Part shown: positions 26,000-33,774 of the stretch, piece by piece
How positions within the stretch are numbered: the stretch's first letter is position 1
Layout: the number at the start of each line of letters is the position of its first letter
NCBI RefSeq assembly: GCF_036014215.1
Contig: NZ_CP107921.1
Location: 4,781,501 to 4,845,500, forward strand
Reading direction: 5' to 3'
DNA length: 64,000 nucleotides
From: Streptomyces sp. NBC_00440
Lineage (GTDB): Bacteria; Actinomycetota; Actinomycetes; Streptomycetales; Streptomycetaceae
The notes under the pieces: generated by a model
What the model was told of the DNA's origin: nothing
Database searches by the model: none
What the model saw: the letters and a program-made list of their open reading frames with translations, nothing else
Translations under genes and position numbers: made by a program

Positions 26000-26482
26000 A
26001 TGACCCCTGCCACCGCCCGTCGAGCACCCCGCCCGCCCCTCCCGCAGCGCGGCGCCCGCTACCGGCTGATCGCGCCCAACAGCCCGACCGCGCCCGGGAT
26101 CGTGCGGGACTTCCTCGGCACGCTGCTGCGGGCCACCGGGCACCCGGGTCTCGTGGAGGACGGGCGTCTCTGCGTGAGCGAGGTCGTCACCAACGCGTAC
26201 TGCCACACCCGCTCGCCACTCGTCAGGGTGGATGTCAGAGTCAACCCGAAGCGGGTGACGGTGTACGTGACCGACGACGACCCGGCGTCGCTGCCCTGGC
26301 GCGCGCACGGGGAACACATTCCCTGCGCCGAGCACGGCCGCGGCCTCGTCCTCGTGGAAGCCCTCGCGGCCCGCTGGGGGACCCGGGCCAACGGGGAGCC
26401 CGTACCGGAGTCCAAGTCCGTCTGGTTCACGCTCGTCAGTGTCACCGAATGCATCATCCCGCCGTTCGCCCCCACTCATTGA
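26000..26482 (+). CDS. ATP-binding (anti-sigma-factor type) protein
   Basis: 160-aa HATPase_c protein of the RsbW/SpoIIAB-like family abundant in Streptomyces. N-box region LCVSEVVTNAYCHTRSPLVRV, G1-type DDDPASLPW and G2-type EHGRGLVLVEALAARWG are visible; there is no histidine phospho-acceptor, so it is a Ser/Thr-kinase-like anti-sigma or a stand-alone ATPase. ATG 26000 has AAGGGAGA upstream. It is divergent from the XRE gene, the position of the third member of WhiJ-type clusters. Partner unknown. Confidence 0.85.
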   Translation: MTPATARRAPRPPLPQRGARYRLIAPNSPTAPGIVRDFLGTLLRATGHPGLVEDGRLCVSEVVTNAYCHTRSPLVRVDVRVNPKRVTVYVTDDDPASLPWRAHGEHIPCAEHGRGLVLVEALAARWGTRANGEPVPESKSVWFTLVSVTECIIPPFAPTH

Positions 26483-26507
26483 ACGGAGTGCTGCTCCCCG
26501 GCCCGGC

Positions 26508-27683
26508 TCATACCCCTCGCCGATCGGCCATCCTGAAGCGCAGCCCGGCGCGCAGCAGCCGTGCCCGCAGCGCCGGGCCCATGGCGACAGCGGGGGTGAG
26601 CTGGCCCGCCAGGGCGGGGAGTTCGTCGAAAGCGAGGCTGAGCGCGGACTCGCCGAGGATCTTCGCGGTCTCGTCGTAGCCCGGGTCCCCGCCCGACACC
26701 TCGGTGCAGACGCGTCGGCCTCCGCCCTCGCCGACGAACCGGACGCTGAACCAGCTGCGGGCCCGGCGCTCATCGGACGGGCCGTCGCCCGGAGCGAGCC
26801 GGCCGGAGATCCAGCGCCGGGCGGCGGGTAGCTGCGCGGCAGCCGCCACCCCGGCCACCCCTGCGACCGCGCCGAGAGCGACCGGCAGCCGCCGGACCGC
26901 CGCGTAATGGCGGTATCGGAAGTCCGGGCCGTAGGAGTCGAGGGCGGCCGCCGAGCGCGACACCACCTGCGGGTCGATGGTGGGCAGCGGGAGAGCCCAG
27001 GCCCCGACCTCCGGAGCGAACCTCGCCCCGGCCCGGGTGGAGATCCGGCGAGCCCTCGGCCGGGGTTCGACGTTACGGCGGTCACGCGCCGCGCGGACCA
27101 TCTGCGGCCCCCGGGAGAGCGCGGTCAGGGTGGAGGCGAGAGTGCCGCCGGAGGGGGCGGCGCTGGTGCGCACGTAACCGTCGACCCGCAGCGGCACGCC
27201 CTGCGGCAACTGCTCCACGGTGAACTGGACACCGAGGTCGTGCGGGACGGAGTCGAAGCCGCAGGCGTGCACCAGCCGGGCTCCGGTCTCCAGGGCGCGG
27301 GCGTGGTGCCGGACGTAGGCGATGTCGACGAACTCCGGCTCGCCAGTGAGATCGACGTAGTCCGTCCCGGCGTCGGCGCAGGCGGCGACGGTGCCCATGC
27401 CGTGCTGGACGTACGGGCCGACCGTCGTGGCGAGGACCCGGGTGGAGTGAGCGAGTTCCCTCACGGTGGCGGGGTCGTGCACATCGACGTGGAGCAGGGG
27501 AACCCCGGCCGCCGCGGGCACGGTCTCCGCGAGCCGGCTCCGCAGCGCGCGAAGGGCCTCGGCATTGCGTCCGGCGAGTGCCCATCGGCAGCCCTCGGGG
27601 GCGTTGCGGGCCAGGTAGTCGGCGGTCAGGGCGCCGACGAAGCCGGTCGCACCGACGAGAACGATGTCGTACGCACGATCCAT
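26508..27683 (-). CDS. Saccharopine dehydrogenase-like / trans-acting enoyl reductase family protein
   Basis: 391-aa NAD(P)-binding protein. N-terminal Rossmann motif VLVGATGFVGALTADYLA, then ALAGRNAEALRAL, TTVGPYVQHG, YVDLTGEPEFV and HACGFDSVPHDLG, all typical of the saccharopine dehydrogenase-like group that includes mycobacterial trans-acting enoyl reductase. The C-terminal part has a hydrophobic AVAGVAGVAAAAQLPAARRW segment for membrane association. In mycobacteria such a protein acts in lipid assembly; here no lipid genes adjoin, so the substrate is open. It ends 26 bases from the convergent ATPase gene. Confidence 0.85.
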   Translation of the reverse strand: MDRAYDIVLVGATGFVGALTADYLARNAPEGCRWALAGRNAEALRALRSRLAETVPAAAGVPLLHVDVHDPATVRELAHSTRVLATTVGPYVQHGMGTVAACADAGTDYVDLTGEPEFVDIAYVRHHARALETGARLVHACGFDSVPHDLGVQFTVEQLPQGVPLRVDGYVRTSAAPSGGTLASTLTALSRGPQMVRAARDRRNVEPRPRARRISTRAGARFAPEVGAWALPLPTIDPQVVSRSAAALDSYGPDFRYRHYAAVRRLPVALGAVAGVAGVAAAAQLPAARRWISGRLAPGDGPSDERRARSWFSVRFVGEGGGRRVCTEVSGGDPGYDETAKILGESALSLAFDELPALAGQLTPAVAMGPALRARLLRAGLRFRMADRRGV

Positions 27684-27780
27684 GGTCTCGCACTCTCCTC
27701 AGCTTGCGGTTACCCAACGGTAGGGACCAAGTGGGGGCGCGACAAGCGAGCGGCTCACGACACCGGCCGGACCGTGCCGC

Positions 27781-28248
27781 TCACTGGGGTGCGGTCGTGT
27801 CACCCCGTCCCGGCCAGTGCACCGGCTGGTCGCCGCCCTGGACAGCGAAGACCGTGCCGGATCCATGGGCGGTGTTGGTCTGTTCCAGGTGTGCGTGGGC
27901 GGCCTCCCGGTGGTTGTCCGGCATCGTGCGGCGTACCGCCTCCACCAGGTGCGCGAGCGGCTCACGGCAGGACGGCTCGCTGCGGAGCAGGGCTTGGAGT
28001 TCCATTTCCCAGGAACCCAGGAGTGCCTGCCGTGCGACGTCGGGGGCCGCAGCCCCCTCGACGAGCGCGGCGTGGCTGTCGAGCCGGGTCGCGATCTCCC
28101 GGCGCCGCCGGCCGGACCGGTGGAACAGGTCGGCCACGCCGTCGCGCACGGTCTGCCACAGGTCCGTGGTCATCGCGGTGACCAGGGTGGTCGCTCCGGC
28201 TGCCGCGAGTGTGGCCAGTTCGTCCTCCACGTAACTTCCCTTCCTCAT
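27781..28248 (-). CDS. Small helical protein with shared C-terminal motif B
   Basis: 155-aa protein of no known family. Residues 8-120 are predicted helical (LATLAAAGATTLVTAMTTDL, RREIATRLDSHAALVEG, EPLAHLVEAVRRTMPDN). The C-terminus has N125TAHGSGTVFAVQGGDQPVH144, here called motif B. Near-copies occur in the cyclase-like protein (222-241) and the 90-aa protein at 32546 (61-80). The start overlaps the stop of the cyclase-like gene (ATGA), so both are made together. The layout, effector-like body plus short terminal beta-type motif, is like actinobacterial proteins with NLR-associated amyloid signalling motifs. Function unknown. Confidence 0.75.
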   Translation of the reverse strand: MRKGSYVEDELATLAAAGATTLVTAMTTDLWQTVRDGVADLFHRSGRRRREIATRLDSHAALVEGAAAPDVARQALLGSWEMELQALLRSEPSCREPLAHLVEAVRRTMPDNHREAAHAHLEQTNTAHGSGTVFAVQGGDQPVHWPGRGDTTAPQ

Positions 28249-28985
28249 TCGGGCGGGCGTCCGTTGATGTTCTGGTTGCCGTTCTGCGTGGCGTAGACGA
28301 CGCCGTGTCCCGAAGCCTTGTTGATCATCTTCGACAGGCCCGCCGGGCGGTCCCGCCGGTGCGGTTCGACGGCCTGGTCCGGGGCAGCCGCTCCCCCCGT
28401 CGGAGCGGCTGCCCCGGGGAGGTGCAGCCAGGCGTTCGCCGAGTACTCCTTCTCTGTGACGTCAACCCGCCGGAAGGACTCGGGATCGATGCCCGGGTAG
28501 CCGTGCCGCACCGTTTCGTCGTAGAAGTGCTGGGAGACAAGGAGCGACGCGGGCACCGTGAGGGGTGCCCCGGCCAACGCCTCCCGGGCCGGGCTGGCGT
28601 CGAGCAGCCGGGCGAGCACCTCCAGCGGCCCCCCGGCGACCCCGGCCCGTCCGAGCCACACGTCACCGGCGTGCAACGCCACCCGGAGGCGGATCCGGGT
28701 CGGCCCTGCGGCCGTCCGGTTGTGCGCGTGCAGCCGGACCACCAGCTCGTGGAAGAGCGGGTGGATCAACCTGGACTTCGGCGCCCACGCCGGGGCGACG
28801 ATCCGGAGGCCGTCCCCGAGGTCGTTGATCCGGCAGTCCTGCCAGTCGATTCCGCTCTCTTTCAGCGCCTCCTGAAGCGTGTTCAGAAGCACCTCGCGGA
28901 TGCGCAGCAGGGCCACGTCGCCCCGGCCCCCTGAACGTTCGATGTCCACAGCCATCAGGGGCCGGTACTCCAGTACTGCGTCCAT
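28245..28985 (-). CDS. Class III nucleotidyl cyclase-like protein with C-terminal motif B
   Basis: 246-aa protein. It has a cyclase-homology-like domain (about 8-190): D14 in MAVDIERSGG and D58 in INDLGDGLRIVAP match the two metal Asp positions, RVALHAGDV and GVAGGPLEVLARLLDA match later cyclase blocks. Arg126 is where the transition-state Arg sits, but the usual Asn four residues before is Glu122, so activity or substrate may differ. After a linker comes motif B (N222KASGHGVVYATQNGNQNIN241). ATG 28983-28985 has GGAGGA. It is coupled to the 27781 gene and divergent from a Crp/Fnr gene. Confidence 0.75.
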   Translation of the reverse strand: MDAVLEYRPLMAVDIERSGGRGDVALLRIREVLLNTLQEALKESGIDWQDCRINDLGDGLRIVAPAWAPKSRLIHPLFHELVVRLHAHNRTAAGPTRIRLRVALHAGDVWLGRAGVAGGPLEVLARLLDASPAREALAGAPLTVPASLLVSQHFYDETVRHGYPGIDPESFRRVDVTEKEYSANAWLHLPGAAAPTGGAAAPDQAVEPHRRDRPAGLSKMINKASGHGVVYATQNGNQNINGRPPE

Positions 28986-29136
28986 GCGTTCCTCCGGTCC
29001 CGCCGGTCCAGCCTCGCCCGCCCACTGTGCACCAGGCGTGTGCCGGAGATCCCGTCCCAGTACGGAATCCGCCGAAGTTCGACGAAGTCGTTGACGCACG
29101 GGGGCTGTTGGGGGCCATGACCGGCGGTCCACCCGG

Positions 29137-29871
29137 GTGCACACTGATGCCGTGGTGAATTCTGCGGAGCGGCGGGCCGGGCGGAGACCGCGCGAGTCAT
29201 GGGCGTGGCCATCGGCGAGCGTGCTCGGGGGGCTCCCGCGGGCGGCGCGCGACCGGCTGCTCGCGCTGGGGGCCCTCGTGCGCTACCCGGGCGGCCGGGT
29301 GCTGATCCGTGAAGCGGAGGAGAGCACGTTCATGCTGATCCTGCTCGACGGTGTGGTCAAGGCGACCGGACGCACCAACGACCACCGGGATGCTCTCCTG
29401 GCCGTCCGTATGGGTGGCGACCTCGTCGGCGAGTTCGCCGCCGTCGACGGGCAGCCACGGTCCGCGACGGTGACGACGTGCGGGCCGGTCATCGCCCGCG
29501 TCGTGACCCGCGCCGACTTCCTCGACTGTATGCGGCACGACCGGCGGATCGCCCAGGCGGTCAACGAGTCGATCGTCGCCAAACTGCGGGTCGCGACGGG
29601 CCACCGTATCGACTTCACCGGCTGCGACGCCCCGACCCGGCTGGCCCGGGTGCTCTACCAGATCACCATGACCTACGGAGAGCGCACCGGCGCGGGCGCC
29701 ATCATCCGCTGGCCGATCACCCAGCCCGAACTGGCCACTCTCGCCGGTGCGGCGGAGCCAACCGTGCAGAAGGCGCTGCGAAGGCTCCGTGAAGCTGGTG
29801 TGGTGTCCACCGGCTACCGCACCTTCTGCGTCGAGAATCTCGCGCAGCTGCGTCAACTCGCCTGTGCCTGA
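29137..29871 (+). CDS. Crp/Fnr-family regulator
   Basis: 244-aa regulator. N-terminal cyclic-nucleotide-binding beta-roll (VRYPGGRVLIREAEESTFML, GDLVGEFAAVDGQPRSATV) and C-terminal winged helix (WPITQPELATLAGAAEPTVQ, LRREAG-like segment KALRRLREAGVV). The phosphate-binding cassette G-E-F-A-A-x6-R-S-A-T is well kept, so a cNMP-type ligand is plausible. GTG 29137 is used; GTG 29152 is also possible, and no strong ribosome-binding site helps. It is divergent from the cyclase-like gene and upstream of the NB-ARC gene, so it may sense the cyclase product and control one or both. Confidence 0.82.
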   Translation: MHTDAVVNSAERRAGRRPRESWAWPSASVLGGLPRAARDRLLALGALVRYPGGRVLIREAEESTFMLILLDGVVKATGRTNDHRDALLAVRMGGDLVGEFAAVDGQPRSATVTTCGPVIARVVTRADFLDCMRHDRRIAQAVNESIVAKLRVATGHRIDFTGCDAPTRLARVLYQITMTYGERTGAGAIIRWPITQPELATLAGAAEPTVQKALRRLREAGVVSTGYRTFCVENLAQLRQLACA

Positions 29872-29962
29872 AGTCCATCAAGGCACCGAGCGGTCGTCGG
29901 AAAGCCGTCGTAGGACGGTATTCGGGCGGCAGCGGGCCATTAGCGTGACAGCGGGCGGACCG

Positions 29963-29996
29963 CCTCCTGAACGGGGAGACCTCCTGAACGGGGAGA
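29963..29996. repeat. 17-bp direct repeat upstream of the NB-ARC gene
   Basis: CCTCCTGAACGGGGAGA occurs twice back to back, about 70 bases ahead of the NB-ARC start and after the Crp/Fnr stop. It may be a regulator site or a simple duplication. Confidence 0.6.
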
Positions 29997-30065
29997 CGGG
30001 GATGAGGCCTGATGTCTCGCGACAGGGACGACGGCAGTGGATGACCGGGCGGCACAGGGGGAGCG

Positions 30066-32534
30066 ATGCCAGACACGGATGACAACACGCGGACACCCGA
30101 CGGGCCGGGCGCGACGCACCGGATCGACGTCGGTGGCAGCGTCACCGGCTCCGTGATCGCGGGCAACCACAATGTGGTCGTCGACGCGCAGCAGGGCTCA
30201 CAGGTCACCGTGCTGGTCGGCCCCGAACGGCCCCGCCCTCAGCGCCGGGAGCGGGCCGAGGTTCTGCCCCGGAGTCTGCCGGAGCCGGTGGGCCGGGAGG
30301 AGGCGGCGCAGGCGCTGGCGGCGGCGGTCCGAGACGGAGGGCCGGTGCAGCTGTGGGGGCTGCCGGGGGTCGGCAAGACCACGCTGTTGCGGCACGCCGC
30401 GCGGTTGCTGCCTCCCGGGCCGGACGGGACGGTGTTCCTGGGCGGGGCCGATCGCGACATCGAGGATCTCGCCCAGGACGTGTTCGAGGCCTGCTACGAG
30501 GCCCCCGGGTATGCGCCGAACCGGGCGGAACTGCGACGGTTGATGACCGGTATGCGGGTGACGGTGTACGTGGATGACGCCGACCTGACGTCCGACCAGC
30601 TGCTTGAGTTGATGGACATGGCCCCGCAGGCAACGTTCGTCTTCGCCAGTGCCGAGCGGACGCTGTGGAGCGGCGGCACGGCACTGGAGCTGTGCGGTCT
30701 TTCGGAATCCGCCGGACGTGAGCTTCTGGAACGGGAGTTGGGCGGTCCGCTGGCGGACGCGGACCACGAGGCCGCCGCCGCTCTGTGCCGGGCCGCCGGT
30801 GGTCTGCCGCTGCCACTGCTGCGGGCGGCTGCCGTGGCGCGCTCCGGCCCGGAGGGCGAGGGCAGGCTCCCGCGCGTCGGCGAAGTCGCGGACCTGCTCC
30901 CGGCGTTGCTCGCCCAACTGGCCGACGACGAGTCGGTGATGGGGGTGCTGCACCTGCTCGCCACTTTCGACGGGGCGGAGGTGGCGGCCGTACATGTGGG
31001 GGCGCTGACGGAGGTGGCGGAGCCCGGCGCGGTGTGCGACCGGCTGGTGCGCCTGGGGCTGGCGTGTCTCGGCGAGTACGGCTACGCGTCCGTTGCCGAC
31101 ACGGTGCCGGTGGTGCGAGCGCGGTTCCCCGCGCCGTTCCCGGCCGAGCGGCTGTGCGACCACTTCACTCGGTGGGCGGCGCTCCGGGAAACCACGCCGC
31201 AGGAGCTGGCAGCCCACGGCAGGGTGCTGGAGAAGGTGGCCGAGGTGGCCGAGTCCTCGGGCCACCCGGATCTGGCAGTGCGGCTCGCACGGGCCACGTC
31301 GCCCGGGCTGGCCCGTTCGCTCCGGTTCGGTGTGTGGGGGCGGCTGCTCGGCCGTGGCTGGGCCGCGTCGCGCGCCGCGGACGACCGTCAGGCCGAGGCG
31401 TACTTCCTTCACGAGGAGGCCGTCCGGGCCCTGCTGATCGGCAAGCGGGTCGTGTACGCGGCGCTGCTGGCTCACGCGGCGTGGCTCGGGCATGAACTGG
31501 CCGCCGGGTCGGCGACCGGTGCCGGCGGAGGGGCGGGGGCCCACGCGAGCGGTGCAGCCGGAGGGGCGGGGGCCCACGCGAGCGGTGGGCAACCTTCCTT
31601 CGACGTCCACCACTACATGGGTCAGCACGGCTTCGGGTCGGCCCACTCAGGTGCTTCCGCCGGTCATGGCGCCCTGGCCCAGCCGTCGGTGGGCTCCGGA
31701 GGGGCAGGCTCCTGGGGCGGGGCCCCGGGCCATGGAAGTGCCGGTGCATCGGCCTCGGGGCACGGCGGTGGCGGTGCGTCTGTAGCTTCGGGGCACGGTG
31801 GCGGTAGCGCCTCGGGTCTCACGGGCCACGGTGGCGGTAGCGCCTCGGGTCTCACGGGCCACGGCGGGGCATCCGGTGCGGCCGCGCACTCGGCGGGTGC
31901 CGGTGGCGGTTCCTGGGGTGGCGCCACGACAGCGTCGTCCGGTGCCGCGACGACAACGACGGCAACGACAGCAACGACGGCAGCGACAACGGCGACGGCG
32001 GTGGGAGCGGCGAGTGCGGGCCTGAGCACCTTGGCCGTGACCCTCGTCTCCCTGGTCATCGCCTGTGCGCTGGTCGCGGGCGTGGGCTACGCCATCAGCT
32101 CGTCAAGTTCCCACAACGGACAGTCGCGATCGAGTGACGCGCGCAACGAGGCGCTGCCGACCCCGTCGTTCTCCCTCCCGTCGGAGCTGACAGATACCTC
32201 GACGCCCACTGACGATCCTCTTGAGGATCCGGCGGGGTGTGAAGAGCAGTCCGACGCGAAGCAGAAGTCCGATGAGGCCGGGGCAACGGCACCGATCACG
32301 AACCCCGCCGCTGATCAAGCGTGGGCCGCGAACGAGCAGCAGCTCTCAGAGGACCTGGCGGCGGCGGCCGGGGCCGCGACCGACCCATCGATCAAGTCGG
32401 CGATCCAGAAGGAGTCGTCGGATCACGCATCTCTCGCGAGCGCGATCACCCGCGATGACCTGGCGGCCATCGACCAGTATGTGGACGCCACCGGCGACGA
32501 CGCATCCGCGGTGACCGATCTCTGCTACTCGTAG
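30066..32534 (+). CDS. Transmembrane NB-ARC (NLR-like) ATPase with N-terminal motif A
   Basis: 822-aa STAND-type protein. N-terminus holds motif A (GGSVTGSVIAGNHNVVV, 23-39). NB-ARC follows: Walker A GLPGVGKTT (98-106), Walker B VTVYVDDAD (165-173), FVFASAERTLW sensor-like (191-201) and GGLPLPLL (245-252), then a winged-helix/helical arm to about 485. A Gly/Ser/His-rich linker (about 485-640, with two perfect 33-bp repeats) leads to one membrane helix (653-677). An external 145-aa tail follows with C725 and C820 able to form a disulfide. Thus signal input may be outside and output inside. ATG 30066 has GGGGGAG. Followed after 11 bases by the 90-aa gene. Function inferred only. Confidence 0.82.
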   Translation: MPDTDDNTRTPDGPGATHRIDVGGSVTGSVIAGNHNVVVDAQQGSQVTVLVGPERPRPQRRERAEVLPRSLPEPVGREEAAQALAAAVRDGGPVQLWGLPGVGKTTLLRHAARLLPPGPDGTVFLGGADRDIEDLAQDVFEACYEAPGYAPNRAELRRLMTGMRVTVYVDDADLTSDQLLELMDMAPQATFVFASAERTLWSGGTALELCGLSESAGRELLERELGGPLADADHEAAAALCRAAGGLPLPLLRAAAVARSGPEGEGRLPRVGEVADLLPALLAQLADDESVMGVLHLLATFDGAEVAAVHVGALTEVAEPGAVCDRLVRLGLACLGEYGYASVADTVPVVRARFPAPFPAERLCDHFTRWAALRETTPQELAAHGRVLEKVAEVAESSGHPDLAVRLARATSPGLARSLRFGVWGRLLGRGWAASRAADDRQAEAYFLHEEAVRALLIGKRVVYAALLAHAAWLGHELAAGSATGAGGGAGAHASGAAGGAGAHASGGQPSFDVHHYMGQHGFGSAHSGASAGHGALAQPSVGSGGAGSWGGAPGHGSAGASASGHGGGGASVASGHGGGSASGLTGHGGGSASGLTGHGGASGAAAHSAGAGGGSWGGATTASSGAATTTTATTATTAATTATAVGAASAGLSTLAVTLVSLVIACALVAGVGYAISSSSSHNGQSRSSDARNEALPTPSFSLPSELTDTSTPTDDPLEDPAGCEEQSDAKQKSDEAGATAPITNPAADQAWAANEQQLSEDLAAAAGAATDPSIKSAIQKESSDHASLASAITRDDLAAIDQYVDATGDDASAVTDLCYS
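31800..31865 (+). repeat. Two 33-bp tandem repeats inside the NB-ARC gene
   Basis: Two copies, identical but for the last base, each encode GGSASGLTGHG in the flexible linker before the membrane helix. Related degenerate GHGGG units flank them. Unit length is a multiple of three, so copy changes keep the frame. Confidence 0.85.
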
Positions 32535-32545
32535 GAGCCATCATC

Positions 32546-32818
32546 GTGTCACCGTCACCTTCGCCGCCGCCGCCGTCGTCGCCGGGCGACGAGTTCACCG
32601 TCCGGATCGGCGGCGACGTGTCCGGCCCCGTCGTCGTCGGCCACGACAACCACGTCGAAGTGCACCAACCCGCCCCCGCGACCCCACCCGTGCCAGAACC
32701 GGACCCTGCGACGTCGACCCAGACCAACACGGCGAAGGGCCACGGCACTGTCTATGCCGTCACCAACGGCGACATGCACATCCACCAGGACGGGGGAGAG
32801 GGACGATACCCACAATGA
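32546..32818 (+). CDS. 90-aa two-motif protein (candidate signalling adaptor)
   Basis: Small protein with no enzymatic domain. A Ser/Pro tract (1-15) leads to motif A (FTVRIGGDVSGPVVVGHDNH, 17-36), matching the NB-ARC N-terminus, then a Pro-rich spacer and motif B (N61TAKGHGTVYAVTNGDMHIH80), matching the C-termini of the cyclase-like and 27781 proteins. It is the only product with both motifs, as expected of an adaptor joining the ATPase to the effectors. GTG 32546 has GTAGGAG upstream; the stop overlaps the next ATG (32815). Short Gly/Asn beta motifs of this kind resemble NLR-associated amyloid motifs; assembly is inferred. Confidence 0.75.
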   Translation: MSPSPSPPPPSSPGDEFTVRIGGDVSGPVVVGHDNHVEVHQPAPATPPVPEPDPATSTQTNTAKGHGTVYAVTNGDMHIHQDGGEGRYPQ

Positions 32819-33732
32819 CCGGTACGTCCAGTACGTCCAGTACGTCCGGTACGACCGATGAACCGGGGCACGGGGGCGCGCTTGCCGTCCCTGCCAGTGC
32901 GGTGTGGCTCAAAGGGCAGCTGCTGGAGATCGCTTCCGCGCTGCACCCGGACCGCCGACCCGTGGTGGTCCGTGAGTGGACTGACCCGGTACGGCTGCGC
33001 GACCCCGCACCGGTCGGTCATCGCTTCCTGTTCCTCGTCTGCGTCAGCGGGGGCGATCCGCCCTCGTCTGCCGGTTTCGACGACGTCCTGAACGCCTTCA
33101 CCGTGGCCGGCTGGAACGTGCACCGACGGTCTTCCGGCCACCCCGGGGAGAGCTGGGCGACGGCCCGGCGCGAAGAGTTCGAGGTCAAGGTCTACGAGGG
33201 CGACGGGCCCGGAATCCTGTCGCTCACCGGCTGGACACCGGTCGTGTACACCGAACGGCAGTTGGGCCAGCCGCTCTTCACCCTCACCACGGCCACTGGT
33301 GTGTTGTGCGACGACTGTCACGGCTGGGGGGTGTGCCTGCTCTGCGAAGGCAGGGCCTACAGCGGCGGCAGCGGCGGCTACGGGCGGTGCTCGTGTGCCG
33401 GAAACAACGCGGGGCCCGGCAAGTGTGTGGAATGCGCCGGGCGGGGTTTCCTCACCTCCGATGCGGTGTCGTGGAAGCGGAAGCAGTACGGACTGCCTGC
33501 TGCCGACCGGAGCGACGCCTGGCCACAGCCGCCGGCCGAGGACGGCCACGACTCCAACACCAGCGCGTTCGCCGATGTCGCCCAACGGCCCTGTGTATGC
33601 GGGGAGTTCCGGTGCTTCTGGTGCAACATCCTCACCCCGGCAGACGATCACCTCCTCTCCCGGTTCACCGGTATCTGCCAGGGATGCGCAGCGCAGCGCT
33701 CCTATGCGTTCACGCTTCCTCCCCGCGAGTGA
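32815..33732 (+). CDS. Cys-rich multi-zinc-site protein of the NB-ARC operon
   Basis: 305-aa protein of unknown family. Residues 28-160 form an alpha/beta domain (QLLEIASALHPDRRPVVVRE, FLFLVCVSGG, VKVYEGDGPGILSLTGWTPV). The C-terminal half has CxxC/CxC sites at 165/168, 174/177, 192/194, 204/207, 260/262, 267/270 and 288/291, and a DnaJ-zinc-finger-like spacing (CDDCHGWGVCLLCEGRAY, CVECAGRGF), enough for three to four zinc ions. The N-terminus has Ser/Thr repeats from 9-base units. ATG overlaps the 90-aa gene stop (ATGA), so translation is coupled. It could be a chaperone-like or nucleic-acid-binding output; no catalytic motif is seen. Confidence 0.78.
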   Translation: MTGTSSTSSTSGTTDEPGHGGALAVPASAVWLKGQLLEIASALHPDRRPVVVREWTDPVRLRDPAPVGHRFLFLVCVSGGDPPSSAGFDDVLNAFTVAGWNVHRRSSGHPGESWATARREEFEVKVYEGDGPGILSLTGWTPVVYTERQLGQPLFTLTTATGVLCDDCHGWGVCLLCEGRAYSGGSGGYGRCSCAGNNAGPGKCVECAGRGFLTSDAVSWKRKQYGLPAADRSDAWPQPPAEDGHDSNTSAFADVAQRPCVCGEFRCFWCNILTPADDHLLSRFTGICQGCAAQRSYAFTLPPRE

Positions 33733-33774
33733 TTGACTGGGGCGCATGGACTTCGCGCGAGCGTTCCTGCACTC

